From contig JAJRSX010000021.1 in assembly GCA_024278555.1 (NCBI GenBank), positions 1-16,529 on the forward strand: DNA of 16,529 nt, written 5' to 3'. Origin of the DNA: a bacterium (GTDB taxonomy: Bacteria > CG2-30-53-67 > CG2-30-70-394). Of this stretch, positions 4,641 through 12,046 are shown piece by piece. The translations under genes were made by a program, and so were the position numbers. The notes beneath the pieces were generated by a model that saw only the letters and a program-made list of their open reading frames with translations, did no database searches and had not been told where the DNA came from. The number at the start of each line of letters is the position of its first letter. Within the stretch, counting starts at the first letter, position 1.

Positions 4641-5990
4641 ATGAAGACAAAGAAGATCCTCCTCGATGAGTCGGACATCCCGAAGCAGTGGTACAACGTG
4701 GTCGCCGACATGCCCAACCCGCCGGCGCCGCCGCTGGGGCCGGACGGCAAGCCGATCGGCCCGGACGCCCTCACCGCCATCTTTCCCAACGCCCTGATCG
4801 AGCAGGAGGTGTCGGCGGAGCGGTGGATCGAGATCCCCGAGGAGGTGCGACGCATCTACGGCATGTGGCGGCCCTCGCCCCTGTACCGCGCCCGCGGCCT
4901 GGAGGCGGCGCTCGGGACACCGGCGCGGATCTACTACAAGTACGAGGGGGTGAGCCCGGCCGGCTCCCACAAGCCGAACACCTCGGTCCCGCAGGCGTAC
5001 TACAACCGGGAAGAGGGGATCCGCCGTATCTCCACCGAGACCGGCGCCGGCCAGTGGGGATGCGCCATGGCGCTCGCCGGCCAACTCTTCGGTATCGACG
5101 TGCGGGTCTACATGGTGAAGGTGAGCTACCAGCAAAAGCCGTTCCGCCGCTCGATGATCGAGACGTGGGGGGCGGAGGTCCTCGCCTCGCCCACCGATCA
5201 AACCAACTCCGGCCGCAAGATCCTCGCCGAGGACCCCGACTGCACCGGCTCCCTCGGCCTGGCGATCTCCGAGGCGGTGGAGGAGGCGGCGTCGCGTGAC
5301 GACACCAACTACGCCCTCGGCTCGGTCCTCAACCATGTGCTCCTGCACCAGACGGTGATCGGTCTGGAGGCGAAGGCGCAGTTCGAGAAGGTGGGCGACT
5401 ACCCGGACGCGATCTTCGCGGCGTGCGGCGGCGGCTCCAACTTCGGCGGCGTCGCCTTCCCCTTCTTCGCCGACAAGGCGGCGGGCAAGGAGGTGCGGCT
5501 GGTGGCGGTGGAGCCGTCCTCGTGCCCGACCCTCACCCGCGGCCACTACGCCTACGATTTCGGCGATACCGCCGGCCTGACGCCGCTCCTGCAGATGTAC
5601 ACCCTCGGCCACGACTTCATCCCCCCGGGGATCCATGCCGGCGGGCTGCGCTACCACGGCGACTCGGCGCTGGTGTCGCAGCTCGTCCATGAGGGGCTGG
5701 TGGAGGCGGTGGCGGTACCGCAGCTCGGGACCTTCGAGGCGGGGGTCACCTTCGCCCGCAGCGAGGGGATCATCCCGGCGCCCGAGTCGAGCCACGCGAT
5801 CCGCGCCACCATCGACGCGGCGCTCGAGTGCAAGCGGACCGGCGAGGCGAAGACCCTCTTTTTCAACCTCTCCGGCCACGGCCACTTCGACATGGCCGCC
5901 TACGACGACTACTTCGCCGGCAAGCTCCACGACTACGCCTACCCGCAAGAGGAGATCGACGCGGCCCTGGCGCGCCTGCCGAAGGTCTAG
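4641..5990 (+). CDS. trpB: Tryptophan synthase beta chain, TrpB2 type
   Basis: 449-residue PLP enzyme that joins indole and serine to make tryptophan. Visible sites are GSHKPN with the PLP-binding K111, TETGAGQWG (132-140) with the likely catalytic E133, the phosphate-binding CGGGSN (262-267), and SGHGHFD (411-417) near the pyridine nitrogen. HKPN rather than HKIN, the extended N-terminus with IPKQWYN, and SGHGHFD mark the TrpB2 branch (COG1350), which often acts without a TrpA partner. No trpA or other trp gene is present. The start is uncertain: ATG 4641 gives the usual MKTKK-LLDE N-terminus; ATG 4629 and TTG 4608 are in frame but none has a good ribosome-binding site. It converges on prfB. 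Confidence 0.9.
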   Translation: MKTKKILLDESDIPKQWYNVVADMPNPPAPPLGPDGKPIGPDALTAIFPNALIEQEVSAERWIEIPEEVRRIYGMWRPSPLYRARGLEAALGTPARIYYKYEGVSPAGSHKPNTSVPQAYYNREEGIRRISTETGAGQWGCAMALAGQLFGIDVRVYMVKVSYQQKPFRRSMIETWGAEVLASPTDQTNSGRKILAEDPDCTGSLGLAISEAVEEAASRDDTNYALGSVLNHVLLHQTVIGLEAKAQFEKVGDYPDAIFAACGGGSNFGGVAFPFFADKAAGKEVRLVAVEPSSCPTLTRGHYAYDFGDTAGLTPLLQMYTLGHDFIPPGIHAGGLRYHGDSALVSQLVHEGLVEAVAVPQLGTFEAGVTFARSEGIIPAPESSHAIRATIDAALECKRTGEAKTLFFNLSGHGHFDMAAYDDYFAGKLHDYAYPQEEIDAALARLPKV

Positions 5991-6013
5991 GCGCCGGGCG
6001 CTGTGCACGCGGG

Positions 6014-6098
6014 GTAGGAGCGAGCTCCCGCTCGCGATCCGCGGCCAGCGGCCGCGGCAGGCCCTTCGGGCCTGATCGCCGGCGGGAGCCGGCTCCTA
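6014..6098. repeat. REP-like palindromic pair (GTAGGAGC type), cruciform-prone
   Basis: Two 25-nt arms, 6015-6039 and 6074-6098, are inverted copies with 21 of 25 matches. Each is also a small hairpin, and the four differences keep each hairpin paired (GAGC/GCTC against CCGG/CCGG). Between them are a perfect 8-bp stem (6039-6046 with 6050-6057) and a 7-bp stem with a 3-nt loop (6058-6064 with 6068-6074). The left copy begins with GTAG, as in the GTAG-headed REPs known from Stenotrophomonas and Pseudomonas. It lies between the convergent genes trpB and prfB and may stop transcription from both. Confidence 0.7.
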
Positions 6099-6202
6099 TC
6101 TGGGAGAGGATCAGCACCTAAGGATGCGGCCCAAACATGGTGGCATCCACCCGCCAGTCCTTCCCCCTCACCCCCTCCTGCATGGCGCGCCCGTCTCCCC
6201 GT

Positions 6203-7301
6203 CTACCGGGGCTGCAGGAGGTAGGCCTTGATGAAGCCGTCGATATCGCCGTCGAGCACCGCCTCCACATTGCTGGTCTCGTGGCGGGTGCGAAGGTCCT
6301 TCACCATCTGGTAGGGGGCGAGGACGTAGGAGCGGATCTGGTTCCCCCAGGAGATATCCTTCTTCTCCGCGTTGGTCGCGTCACGCGCCTCCTCCTGGGC
6401 GCGGCGCTCCAGCTCGTACAGCTTCGCCTGCAGCATCTTCATGGCGGTGGCCCGGTTCTTGTGCTGGCTGCGCTCGTTCTGGCAGGCGACCACGGTGTTC
6501 GTCGGGATATGGGTGATGCGAATTGCCGAGTCGGTCTTGTTGACGTGCTGGCCACCGGCGCCGGAGGAGCGGTAGGTGTCGATGCGCAGATCCTTCTCCT
6601 CCACCTCGACGACGATCTGGTCGTCGAGCTCAGGGGAGACGAAGACCGAGGAGAAGGAGGTGTGGCGCCGCTTGGCGGAATCGAAGGGTGAGATGCGCAC
6701 CAGCCGGTGGACCCCGGTCTCCCCGCGTAGGGAGCCGAAAGCGTACTCCCCCTCGATGAGCAGGGTCGCCGACTTGATCCCCGCCTCGTCGCCGGGGAGG
6801 TAGTCGAGGAGCCGGTGGCGGAAGCCGCGCCGCTCGGCCCAGTGGGTGTACATGCGCAGGAGCATCTGCGCCCAGTCCTGCGACTCGGTGCCGCCGGCGC
6901 CCGGGTTGATCTCGACGATCGCGTTGTTGGCGTCGGTCTCACCGGAGAGGATGGTGGCGATCTCCAGCTCCGCCAGCTCCCCTTCGAGGCGGTCGAGCTC
7001 GGTCTCGATCTCGGCCTGGTGGCCCGCCTCCTCCGGCTCGGCCTCGGCAAACTCGAAGAGGACGTCGAGGTCGTCGAAGGCGGCCGTGTACCGCTCCCAC
7101 CCCGACACGACCCGGGCGAGGTGGGCGCGCTCCTTCTGCACTGCCTGGGCGCGGCTCAGGTCGTCCCAGAATCCGGGCGCCTCGGCGAGGCGGTCGAGCT
7201 CGGCGATCCGCGCCTGCTTTCCCTCCGGGTCAAAGAAACCCCCGAAGATCGAGTAGCCGACGGCGGAGGGTGTCACGCTTCTGGGCCAGCTCAATAAGCA
7301 T
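6203..7301 (-). CDS. prfB: Peptide chain release factor 2, programmed +1 frameshift
   Basis: RF2 ends translation at UGA and UAA. The gene starts at ATG 7301-7299 with GGAG eight nt upstream (7313-7310). The zero frame codes 23 residues (MLIELAQKRDTLRRRLLDLR plus GFL) and stops at TGA 7232-7230. A +1 shift at CTT-TGA-C continues from GAC at 7231 (DPEGKQARIAEL) to the stop at 6203. The product is 365 residues, the same as E. coli RF2. The UGA-reading tripeptide SPF is at 204-206 and the peptidyl-hydrolysis motif GGQ at 249-251, both within one residue of E. coli. The N-terminal helical region (about 24-110) carries the class 1 release factor domain. A longer single-frame reading from 7327 has no family match before GFFDP and is not the real start. 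It is not next to lysS, the common neighbour elsewhere. Confidence 0.95.
7229..7244 (-). promoter_or_regulatory. prfB: prfB programmed frameshift signal
   Basis: On the minus strand CGGGGG, three nt, then CTTTGAC. The CGGGGG acts as an internal Shine-Dalgarno sequence for the elongating ribosome, CTT is the slippery codon, and UGA in poor C context is slow to terminate when RF2 is scarce. Low RF2 therefore favours the +1 shift and more RF2. The layout equals E. coli (AGGGGG, three nt, CTTTGAC) except for one base. Confidence 0.93.
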
Positions 7302-7340
7302 GCGGTTCGCTCCGGGGAACGGTTCACAAAAGAAGGCGCG

Positions 7341-7346
7341 ATTGTA
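7341..7346 (-). promoter_or_regulatory. Possible -10 box for prfB
   Basis: TACAAT on the minus strand, 39 nt before the prfB start codon, five of six matches to TATAAT. No good -35 is seen at 16-18 nt, so the assignment is tentative. Confidence 0.35.
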
Positions 7347-7458
7347 AAGGCGGCGCGGTGAGACGCCAGCGGCCCCTACCTGGTGACGCCCCCATTCACC
7401 CACGACGCTTCAAACTGAGGCGACCTCTACGCTGACACAGGGGGCACCCGCCCTCCCC

Positions 7459-7881
7459 TCACGCCGCGAGCCTCCGCTTGATCTCCGCGACCTCGGACTC
7501 CAAACGCTCCATCTTCTCCGCGAGGACCACATGCTCGTCCCGACGCACGATCACCTCGTAGAGATGGTTGAGGCGATCATTCGTCTTGTCGATCCGATTG
7601 ATGACGTCGGTGTGCATGCTGTCGATCCGGCCGTTGGTCTCGTCGATCCGACCACCGAGCTCTTCGCGCACAGCGTCGATTCGTCCGTTGGTCTCGTCGA
7701 TCCGGCCGTTGAGTAGATCGATCCGCCGGCTCTGGTCCACGAGGTGGAGGTTGACGTCGTCAAGCCGCTTCTCCACCCCGGAGAATCGCTCCTCCATGCG
7801 AGCCCCCGACTCTTTCAGAGCCGCCAGCTCCGGTAGGACCAGCTCTTTGATGGCATCCCTAACCGCGTCCATAAGGCTCAT
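7459..7881 (-). CDS. Small coiled-coil protein, unknown function
   Basis: 140 residues, nearly all predicted helix with heptad spacing. A central part carries repeated RID(E/A/K)TN-like units: GRIDETNGRIDAVREELG and then GRIDETNGRIDSMHTDV, followed by NRIDKTNDRLN. The N-terminal MSLMDAVRDAIKELVLPELA is a short amphipathic helix. There is no signal peptide or membrane segment, so it is likely cytoplasmic and oligomeric. The start at 7881 is chosen because AGGAGGAGGAGAGGGG lies just before it; the in-frame ATG at 7911 would place that site inside the gene. Proteins of this shape are common as unnamed ORFs, and similarity to any named family may only reflect the coiled coil. It stands alone between prfB and the argB region. 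Confidence 0.7.
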   Translation of the reverse strand: MSLMDAVRDAIKELVLPELAALKESGARMEERFSGVEKRLDDVNLHLVDQSRRIDLLNGRIDETNGRIDAVREELGGRIDETNGRIDSMHTDVINRIDKTNDRLNHLYEVIVRRDEHVVLAEKMERLESEVAEIKRRLAA

Positions 7882-8036
7882 CCCCTCTCCTCCTCCTTGA
7901 GTAGTGACCACCAGCCTCCTGCCGGTGCCTGTCAGTCAACCTATCGTCGGCCGACCTGGTGGTCAAGAAAGAGGGGGAGAAGGCTCACAGTGGCGGCATC
8001 GCCTTTAATAAGGTGAGAAACAGTGAGAGCCGGGGA

Positions 8037-8062
8037 GGTAGTAGACAGTGGGTAGTAGACAG
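8037..8062 (+). repeat. Short direct repeat GGTAGTAGACAG
   Basis: Two exact 12-nt copies (8037-8048, 8051-8062) two nt apart. The core GTAGACA is a two-base variant of the GCGGACA unit repeated 15 times at the right end of the window. The stretch 7882-8334 holds no supported gene, only this repeat, a head-plus-tract repeat and two hairpins. Confidence 0.45.
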
Positions 8063-8119
8063 GGGGGAGCTGGACTGGAGGGTGGTGTCGCTGGTGGTGA
8101 ACACCGGGGGACGGCGGGG

Positions 8120-8170
8120 GCCGGGAAGGCCATCACCAGCCACGGAATCCACGGAAGGGCGCGGAAAGGG
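8120..8170 (+). repeat. Head-plus-tract intergenic repeat, copy 5
   Basis: The head GCCGGGAAGGC (8120-8130, one base off) is followed by nine bases ending in CAG and a tract CCACGGAATCCACGGAAG at 8140-8157, then a degenerate GGCGCGGAAAGGG. The first 18 tract bases are identical to those of copy 1 at 338-355, 7.8 kb away. Confidence 0.7.
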
Positions 8171-8249
8171 CGCGCCAGGTGGGTCAGATTTGCCTCGCGC
8201 GCACAACTGTAGGGCGTGGCTGGTGCCGTAGGTTCGCGCCGACCCGCAG

Positions 8250-8292
8250 CCCGGGACCGGAGGCGTACTGGTCGTACGGTGAGGATCCCGGG
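8250..8292. repeat. Nested hairpin 3' of argB
   Basis: Outer arms CCCGGGA (8250-8256) and TCCCGGG (8286-8292) enclose CGTAC-TGGTC-GTACG (8264-8278). It lies about 45 nt beyond the argB stop on the argB strand. No T-run follows, so terminator function is only possible. Confidence 0.35.
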
Positions 8293-8320
8293 CGAGGACG
8301 CGGCGCGAAGATGCGGTGCC

Positions 8321-8334
8321 AGACGCGCCCGTCT
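8321..8334 (-). terminator. Small hairpin directly after argB stop
   Basis: AGACG and CGTCT pair around a 4-nt loop, ending at the base next to the argB stop codon. The stem is only 5 bp and there is no T-run, so it is a weak candidate terminator or an RNA 3'-end stabiliser. Confidence 0.3.
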
Positions 8335-9213
8335 CTAGACGATCTCGGTGCCGATGCCTTCGCTGGTGAAGATCTCCAGCAAAACCGCGTGCTCCACCCG
8401 GCCGTCGATGATGTGGGCCTTCTTCACCCCGCCGGCGAGCGCCCGCTCGCACGCCGCCACCTTGGGAAGGAAGCCCCCGTGCAGGGTGCCGTCGCCGCGC
8501 AGGCGGTCGAGGTCGGTACGGGCGATGTGGCGGATGAGGCTGCCCTCTTTGTCGAGGACACCGTTCACGTCGGTGAGGAGGACCAGCTTCTCCGCCGAGA
8601 GGGCCGCGGCCACCGCACCGGCCACGGAGTCGGCGTTGATGTTCAGGGCGGTGCCGTCTTCGGCCACCCCCACCGGGGCGATCACCGGGATGAAGCGGCC
8701 CCCCTCCAGAGACTCCAGCACCTCCGGGTTGACCCGGGCCACCTCACCCACCGCACCGAGGTCGATGATCTCGGTGGTCTTGGCAGACGGATCGTTCTTT
8801 TCGAAGCGGATCCGCTTGCCCTCGATGAGGCGTCCGTCCTTGCCGGTGAGCCCCACGGCGCGGCCGCCGTGGCGGTTGATCAGGGCGACGATCTGCTTGT
8901 TCACCAGGCCACCGAGGACCATCTCGACGATGTCCATGGTCTCGGCGTCGGTCACCCGGATGCCGTCGATAAAGCGCGGCTCCTTGCCGAGCCTGCGCAT
9001 GAGCTCGCCGATCTGCGGGCCGCCGCCGTGGACCACCACCGGCCGCATCCCGATGAGCTTCATCAGGCCGACGTTGCGCGCGAACCCCTCGGCGAGCTTC
9101 GGGTCGACCATCGCCGAACCGCCGTACTTGATGACCACGGTGCGGCCGGAGAAGGCGCGGATATAGGGGAACGCCTCCATGAGGACGGAGGCCTTTTCGA
9201 TGAGCGCTTGCAT
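8335..9213 (-). CDS. argB: Acetylglutamate kinase, probably arginine-sensitive type
   Basis: Phosphorylates N-acetylglutamate, the second step of arginine biosynthesis, in the cytoplasm. 292 residues from ATG 9213. The amino acid kinase fold is shown by [10 protein letters not shown] with K29, VHGGGPQI (61-68), the substrate-site NINAD (191-195) and K251. The N-terminal helix before the kinase core (about 1-22) and the C-terminal signature around H275 to GIGTEIV are the marks of hexameric enzymes inhibited by arginine, so feedback control is expected. A TTG at 9249 is in frame but adds 12 residues unlike the family; neither start has a clear ribosome-binding site. It follows vapC by 55 nt on the same strand, downstream of hslVU, and no separate promoter is evident. 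Confidence 0.95.
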   Translation of the reverse strand: MQALIEKASVLMEAFPYIRAFSGRTVVIKYGGSAMVDPKLAEGFARNVGLMKLIGMRPVVVHGGGPQIGELMRRLGKEPRFIDGIRVTDAETMDIVEMVLGGLVNKQIVALINRHGGRAVGLTGKDGRLIEGKRIRFEKNDPSAKTTEIIDLGAVGEVARVNPEVLESLEGGRFIPVIAPVGVAEDGTALNINADSVAGAVAAALSAEKLVLLTDVNGVLDKEGSLIRHIARTDLDRLRGDGTLHGGFLPKVAACERALAGGVKKAHIIDGRVEHAVLLEIFTSEGIGTEIV

Positions 9214-9268
9214 GGGGGGCCCGGGGTGAGAGTTTGTGCGGCCGTACAAAGGAGACCGTCCGGCATGG

Positions 9269-9661
9269 TCACGTGGCGACAGCCTTCACATCCGTGCGCG
9301 TGAAGTCGTCCCCCTTGAAGAGGAGGGGCTCACCGGAGCTCTTGGCCAGGGCGTAGGCAAAGCAGTCTCCAAAATTGAGTCGAGCAGGATGCCGCCCCTT
9401 GCCGAAACGCCGAAATGCGCGCCGGGCGATTTCGACCTGCGCCTGGGTTACCGAAACCACCTCCACGCCGGCAACGTGAAGGAAGAGGTCGAGCTCACGC
9501 CCCCCGGGGTCACCGTACCGGCCCTCCACTACGAGCGATGCCTCCAGAAGGTTGGCCGCAGAGACAAGTCGTATCGGATCGTCCGCAATCACCCCCTCCA
9601 TGCGTGGCGCCTCCACCTCACCAAAGAGGATGGCGGCGATGGCGGAGGTATCGATGACCAT
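9269..9661 (-). CDS. vapC: VapC-family PIN-domain toxin (second module)
   Basis: 130 residues with a complete PIN set: D4 (MVIDTSA), E40 (NLLEAS), D99 ([11 protein letters not shown]) and D118/D119 (KGDDF). The [11 protein letters not shown] start and the [11 protein letters not shown] motif are typical of the VapC30-like group. It is predicted to be an Mg2+-dependent ribonuclease held by the antitoxin above. It starts at ATG 9661, 26 nt after the vapB stop, with only a weak GGA upstream. It is only distantly similar to the VapC at 3940-4332, so the two modules are not copies of each other. Composition is close to the host's, which suggests an older resident than the plus-strand TA island. 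Confidence 0.9.
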   Translation of the reverse strand: MVIDTSAIAAILFGEVEAPRMEGVIADDPIRLVSAANLLEASLVVEGRYGDPGGRELDLFLHVAGVEVVSVTQAQVEIARRAFRRFGKGRHPARLNFGDCFAYALAKSSGEPLLFKGDDFTRTDVKAVAT

Positions 9662-9687
9662 GGAGAGAATCCAGCCGCAACGAGTGT

Positions 9688-9942
9688 TTACGTTGGCACG
9701 CCGTGGTCGTCGTAGCCGATGATCTCGTCCGGGGTTCGATCGTCCAGCACCGGCAAAGTACCGCAGCGCTCCCGGATGGCGGCAAGCTCCTCACGCAGAT
9801 CGAGCCCTCGGACCCGCCCCTCCTCGCGCCGCAGCCGTTCGCGCAGGGCCTTCACCACCGCCTCGGTGAGGCTCTCGCCGGTACGCGCCGCCAGCTCTCG
9901 GGCGAGGCGGTCCGCCTCCGGGTGCTTGATGCTCAGGGCCAT
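9688..9942 (-). CDS. vapB: VapB-type antitoxin (second module)
   Basis: 84 residues. [20 protein letters not shown] with [17 protein letters not shown] is the N-terminal DNA-binding motif of the PSK-operon/Rv0623-like VapB group; the C-terminal part (about 50-84, with [15 protein letters not shown]) is the toxin-binding tail, and its ending DEIIGYD is common in this group. The start ATG 9942-9940 is preceded by GGGAG at 6 nt, and longer readings run into the promoter. It is expected to repress its own promoter at the inverted repeat upstream. It begins 91 nt after hslU stops, on the same strand. Confidence 0.88.
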   Translation of the reverse strand: MALSIKHPEADRLARELAARTGESLTEAVVKALRERLRREEGRVRGLDLREELAAIRERCGTLPVLDDRTPDEIIGYDDHGVPT

Positions 9943-9952
9943 GAAAATCTCC

Positions 9953-10002
9953 CTTTCTATCAATATATCTTGAATATAGAAAGACCCCCCCCCGGCGATC
10001 AA
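9953..10002 (-). promoter_or_regulatory. Promoter/operator of second vapBC with G9 tract
   Basis: On the minus strand TTGATC (10002-9997), 18 nt, TATATT (9978-9973). Perfect 8-bp arms CTTTCTAT (9953-9960) and ATAGAAAG (9976-9983) enclose AT-rich sequence, a likely VapB operator overlapping the -10. The spacer between -35 and -10 contains nine consecutive G (9993-9985), a tract prone to slippage that would change promoter spacing. Confidence 0.55.
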
Positions 10003-10033
10003 CCTACCGGTAGCCCGGACAACCTCTCGGTGG

Positions 10034-11398
10034 CTACAAGATGTACCGCGATAGGTCCTCGTCCTCGATTACCTCGGCAAGCTGCTCGCGGACGTAGCCG
10101 GCGTCGATGATCACCTCGCCGGCGCCGCGCTCCGGGGCGTCGAAGGAGAGGTCGGCCAGCAGCCGCTCCATCACCGTGTGCAGCCGCCGGGCGCCGATGT
10201 TCTCGGTGCGCTCGTTGGCCAACGCGGCGATGCGCGCCAGCTCGGCGACCGCCTCGTCGGTGAAGCGGATCTCGACCTGCTCGGTGGCGAGCATGGCCCG
10301 GTATTGGCGGGTGAGGGCGTTCTTCGGCTCGGTGAGGATGCGCACGAAGGCGCTCGCATCGAGTGACTCCAGCTCGACCCGGATGGGGAAGCGGCCCTGG
10401 AGCTCGGGGATCAGGTCGGCCGGCTTGGCCACGTGGAAGGCGCCGGCGGCGATGAAGAGGATGTGGTCGGTCTTCACCGGCCCGTACTTGGTGGTGACGG
10501 TGGAGCCCTCGACGATCGGCAGGATGTCGCGCTGCACCCCCTCACGGGAGACGTCCGGCCCCTGGCCGCCCCCCTTGCCCGCCACCTTGTCGAGCTCGTC
10601 GATGAAGACGATGCCGGTCTCCTGCACCCGCCGCAGGGCCTCCTCGCGCACCTGATCCTGGTCGACCATCTGCGCCGCCGCCTCCTCCTTGAGGAGGTGG
10701 CGCGCCTCGGCCACCTTCACCCGGCGCCGCTGGCTCTGCTTCGGGAACATGTTGCCGAACATCTCCTTGAGGTTGATCCCCATCTCCTCCATGCCGGCGG
10801 CACCGAGGACCTCGACGTTCGGACCCCCGGCCCGCTCCACGGTCACCTCGACCTCGCGGTCGTCGAAGAGGCCGTCGCGCAGGCGCGCCCGCAGCTTTTC
10901 GCGGGTACGCTTCCGGCTCTCCTCACTATCCTCCCCCGCCGCCTCGATCTCACCGCCGGCGGTGGTGGTGGGGTGAGCGGGAGGCAGGAGGAGGTCGAGG
11001 AGGCGCTCCTCCGCCGCCGCCTCGGCCTGCGCCGCCACCCGCTCGGTCGCCTCGGCGGTCACCATGTTCACCGCCAGCTCGGTGAGGTCGCGGATCATCG
11101 ACTCGACGTCGCGCCCCACATACCCCACCTCGGTGAACTTCGACGCCTCCACCTTGATAAAGGGGGCGTCGGTAAGCGCCGCGATGCGGCGGGAGATCTC
11201 CGTCTTGCCGACCCCGGTGGGGCCGATCATGAGGATGTTCTTGGGGATCACCTCGGCGCGCATCTCCTCGTCCAGCCGCTGCCGCCGCCACCGGTCGCGG
11301 ATGGCGAGGGCGACCGCGCGCTTCGCCTTGCCCTGACCGAGGATGTAGCGGTCGAGGGCCGCAACGACCTCGCGCGGGGTGAGCTCGTAGCCGCTCAC
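10034..11398 (-). CDS. hslU: HslU, ATPase/unfoldase of the HslVU protease
   Basis: 454 residues (E. coli 443). AAA+ ring ATPase that unfolds substrates and feeds them to HslV. Walker A GPTGVGKT at 59-66, pore loop GYVG at 92-95, Walker B IVFIDE at 263-268, sensor-2 region GARRLHT about 402-408, and the C-terminal DEDLSRYIL that docks into HslV pockets on ATP binding. The I domain (about 110-245) is intact and has a slightly longer acidic insert around 145-165 ([15 protein letters not shown]), explaining the extra length. It starts with GTG 11398-11396, overlapping the hslV stop (GTGA), so the two subunits are translationally coupled. Confidence 0.97.
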   Translation of the reverse strand: MSGYELTPREVVAALDRYILGQGKAKRAVALAIRDRWRRQRLDEEMRAEVIPKNILMIGPTGVGKTEISRRIAALTDAPFIKVEASKFTEVGYVGRDVESMIRDLTELAVNMVTAEATERVAAQAEAAAEERLLDLLLPPAHPTTTAGGEIEAAGEDSEESRKRTREKLRARLRDGLFDDREVEVTVERAGGPNVEVLGAAGMEEMGINLKEMFGNMFPKQSQRRRVKVAEARHLLKEEAAAQMVDQDQVREEALRRVQETGIVFIDELDKVAGKGGGQGPDVSREGVQRDILPIVEGSTVTTKYGPVKTDHILFIAAGAFHVAKPADLIPELQGRFPIRVELESLDASAFVRILTEPKNALTRQYRAMLATEQVEIRFTDEAVAELARIAALANERTENIGARRLHTVMERLLADLSFDAPERGAGEVIIDAGYVREQLAEVIEDEDLSRYIL

Positions 11399-11934
11399 AG
11401 CCCGATCTCCTCGACCACGATGCGGTCATTGGTGTAGATGTCGATGGACCCGGCGATCAACAGGGCCTCGCGCGCCACCTCCGCCGCGGTCAGCTCGGTG
11501 TGGCGCAAAAGCGCCGTGGCGGCGGCCCGCGCCACGTCACCGCCGGAGCCGATCGCCAGCAACCCCTCCTCCGGCTCGATCACGTCGCCGGTGCCGGAGA
11601 CCAGCAGGCTCGCCTCGGCGTCGGTGACCAACAGCAGCGCCTCCAGACGGCGCAGGGCGCGGTCGGTGCGCCACGCCTTGGCGAGCTCGACGCAGGCGCG
11701 GGTGAGCTTGCCGTTGTGCTCCTCCAGCTTGGCCTCGAACCGCTCAAAGAGGGTGAAGGCGTCGGCGGTGGAGCCTGCGAAACCGGCGATCACCTGGTCC
11801 TTGTAGAGCCGCCGCACCTTGCGGGCGGAGCCCTTCATCACCGAGTTACCGAGGGTCACCTGGCCGTCGCCGGCCATCGCCACGGCGGCGTCGGTGCGAA
11901 CCATGAGGATGGTGGTGCCGTGAAACGATTCCAT
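11395..11934 (-). CDS. hslV: HslV, peptidase subunit of the HslVU protease
   Basis: 179 residues. N-terminal-nucleophile threonine peptidase related to proteasome beta subunits. The first six residues, MESFHG, form a short propeptide; cleavage would expose T7 of TTILMVR as the catalytic threonine. [11 protein letters not shown] and [10 protein letters not shown] carry the conserved Asp and Lys of the active site, and [11 protein letters not shown] the conserved Gly-rich stretch. Cytoplasmic dodecamer capped by HslU hexamers; degrades regulators and misfolded proteins, often heat-shock induced. ATG 11934 is chosen because the propeptide length fits the family; GAGG lies about 10 nt upstream. 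It is divergent from the MscS-like gene with a 112-nt gap, where I see no clear heat-shock promoter. Confidence 0.97.
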   Translation of the reverse strand: MESFHGTTILMVRTDAAVAMAGDGQVTLGNSVMKGSARKVRRLYKDQVIAGFAGSTADAFTLFERFEAKLEEHNGKLTRACVELAKAWRTDRALRRLEALLLVTDAEASLLVSGTGDVIEPEEGLLAIGSGGDVARAAATALLRHTELTAAEVAREALLIAGSIDIYTNDRIVVEEIGL

Positions 11935-12046
11935 CGCGCGCGAGCCTCAGCGCCACCGGGCGCGAGGGCGCACAAGGTAGCGGCCGGCGGGCCGGTGGGA
12001 AAGGGGCGCCGTTGTCGCCGTCGTCGGCCGGTGGCCATACTCGGCC

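Noticed and set aside
4449-6008. 519-residue frame antisense to trpB
   Set aside because: Shadow frame caused by high-GC third positions; the trpB strand has all catalytic motifs.
7302-7327. Upstream start for prfB at 7327
   Set aside because: It gives residues unrelated to RF2 and bypasses the conserved frameshift site; the start at 7301 has a GGAG site and gives 365 residues.
7912-8334. tRNA or small structured RNA gene in the gap before argB
   Set aside because: The hairpins seen do not form a cloverleaf and no tRNA T-loop or anticodon arm can be placed.
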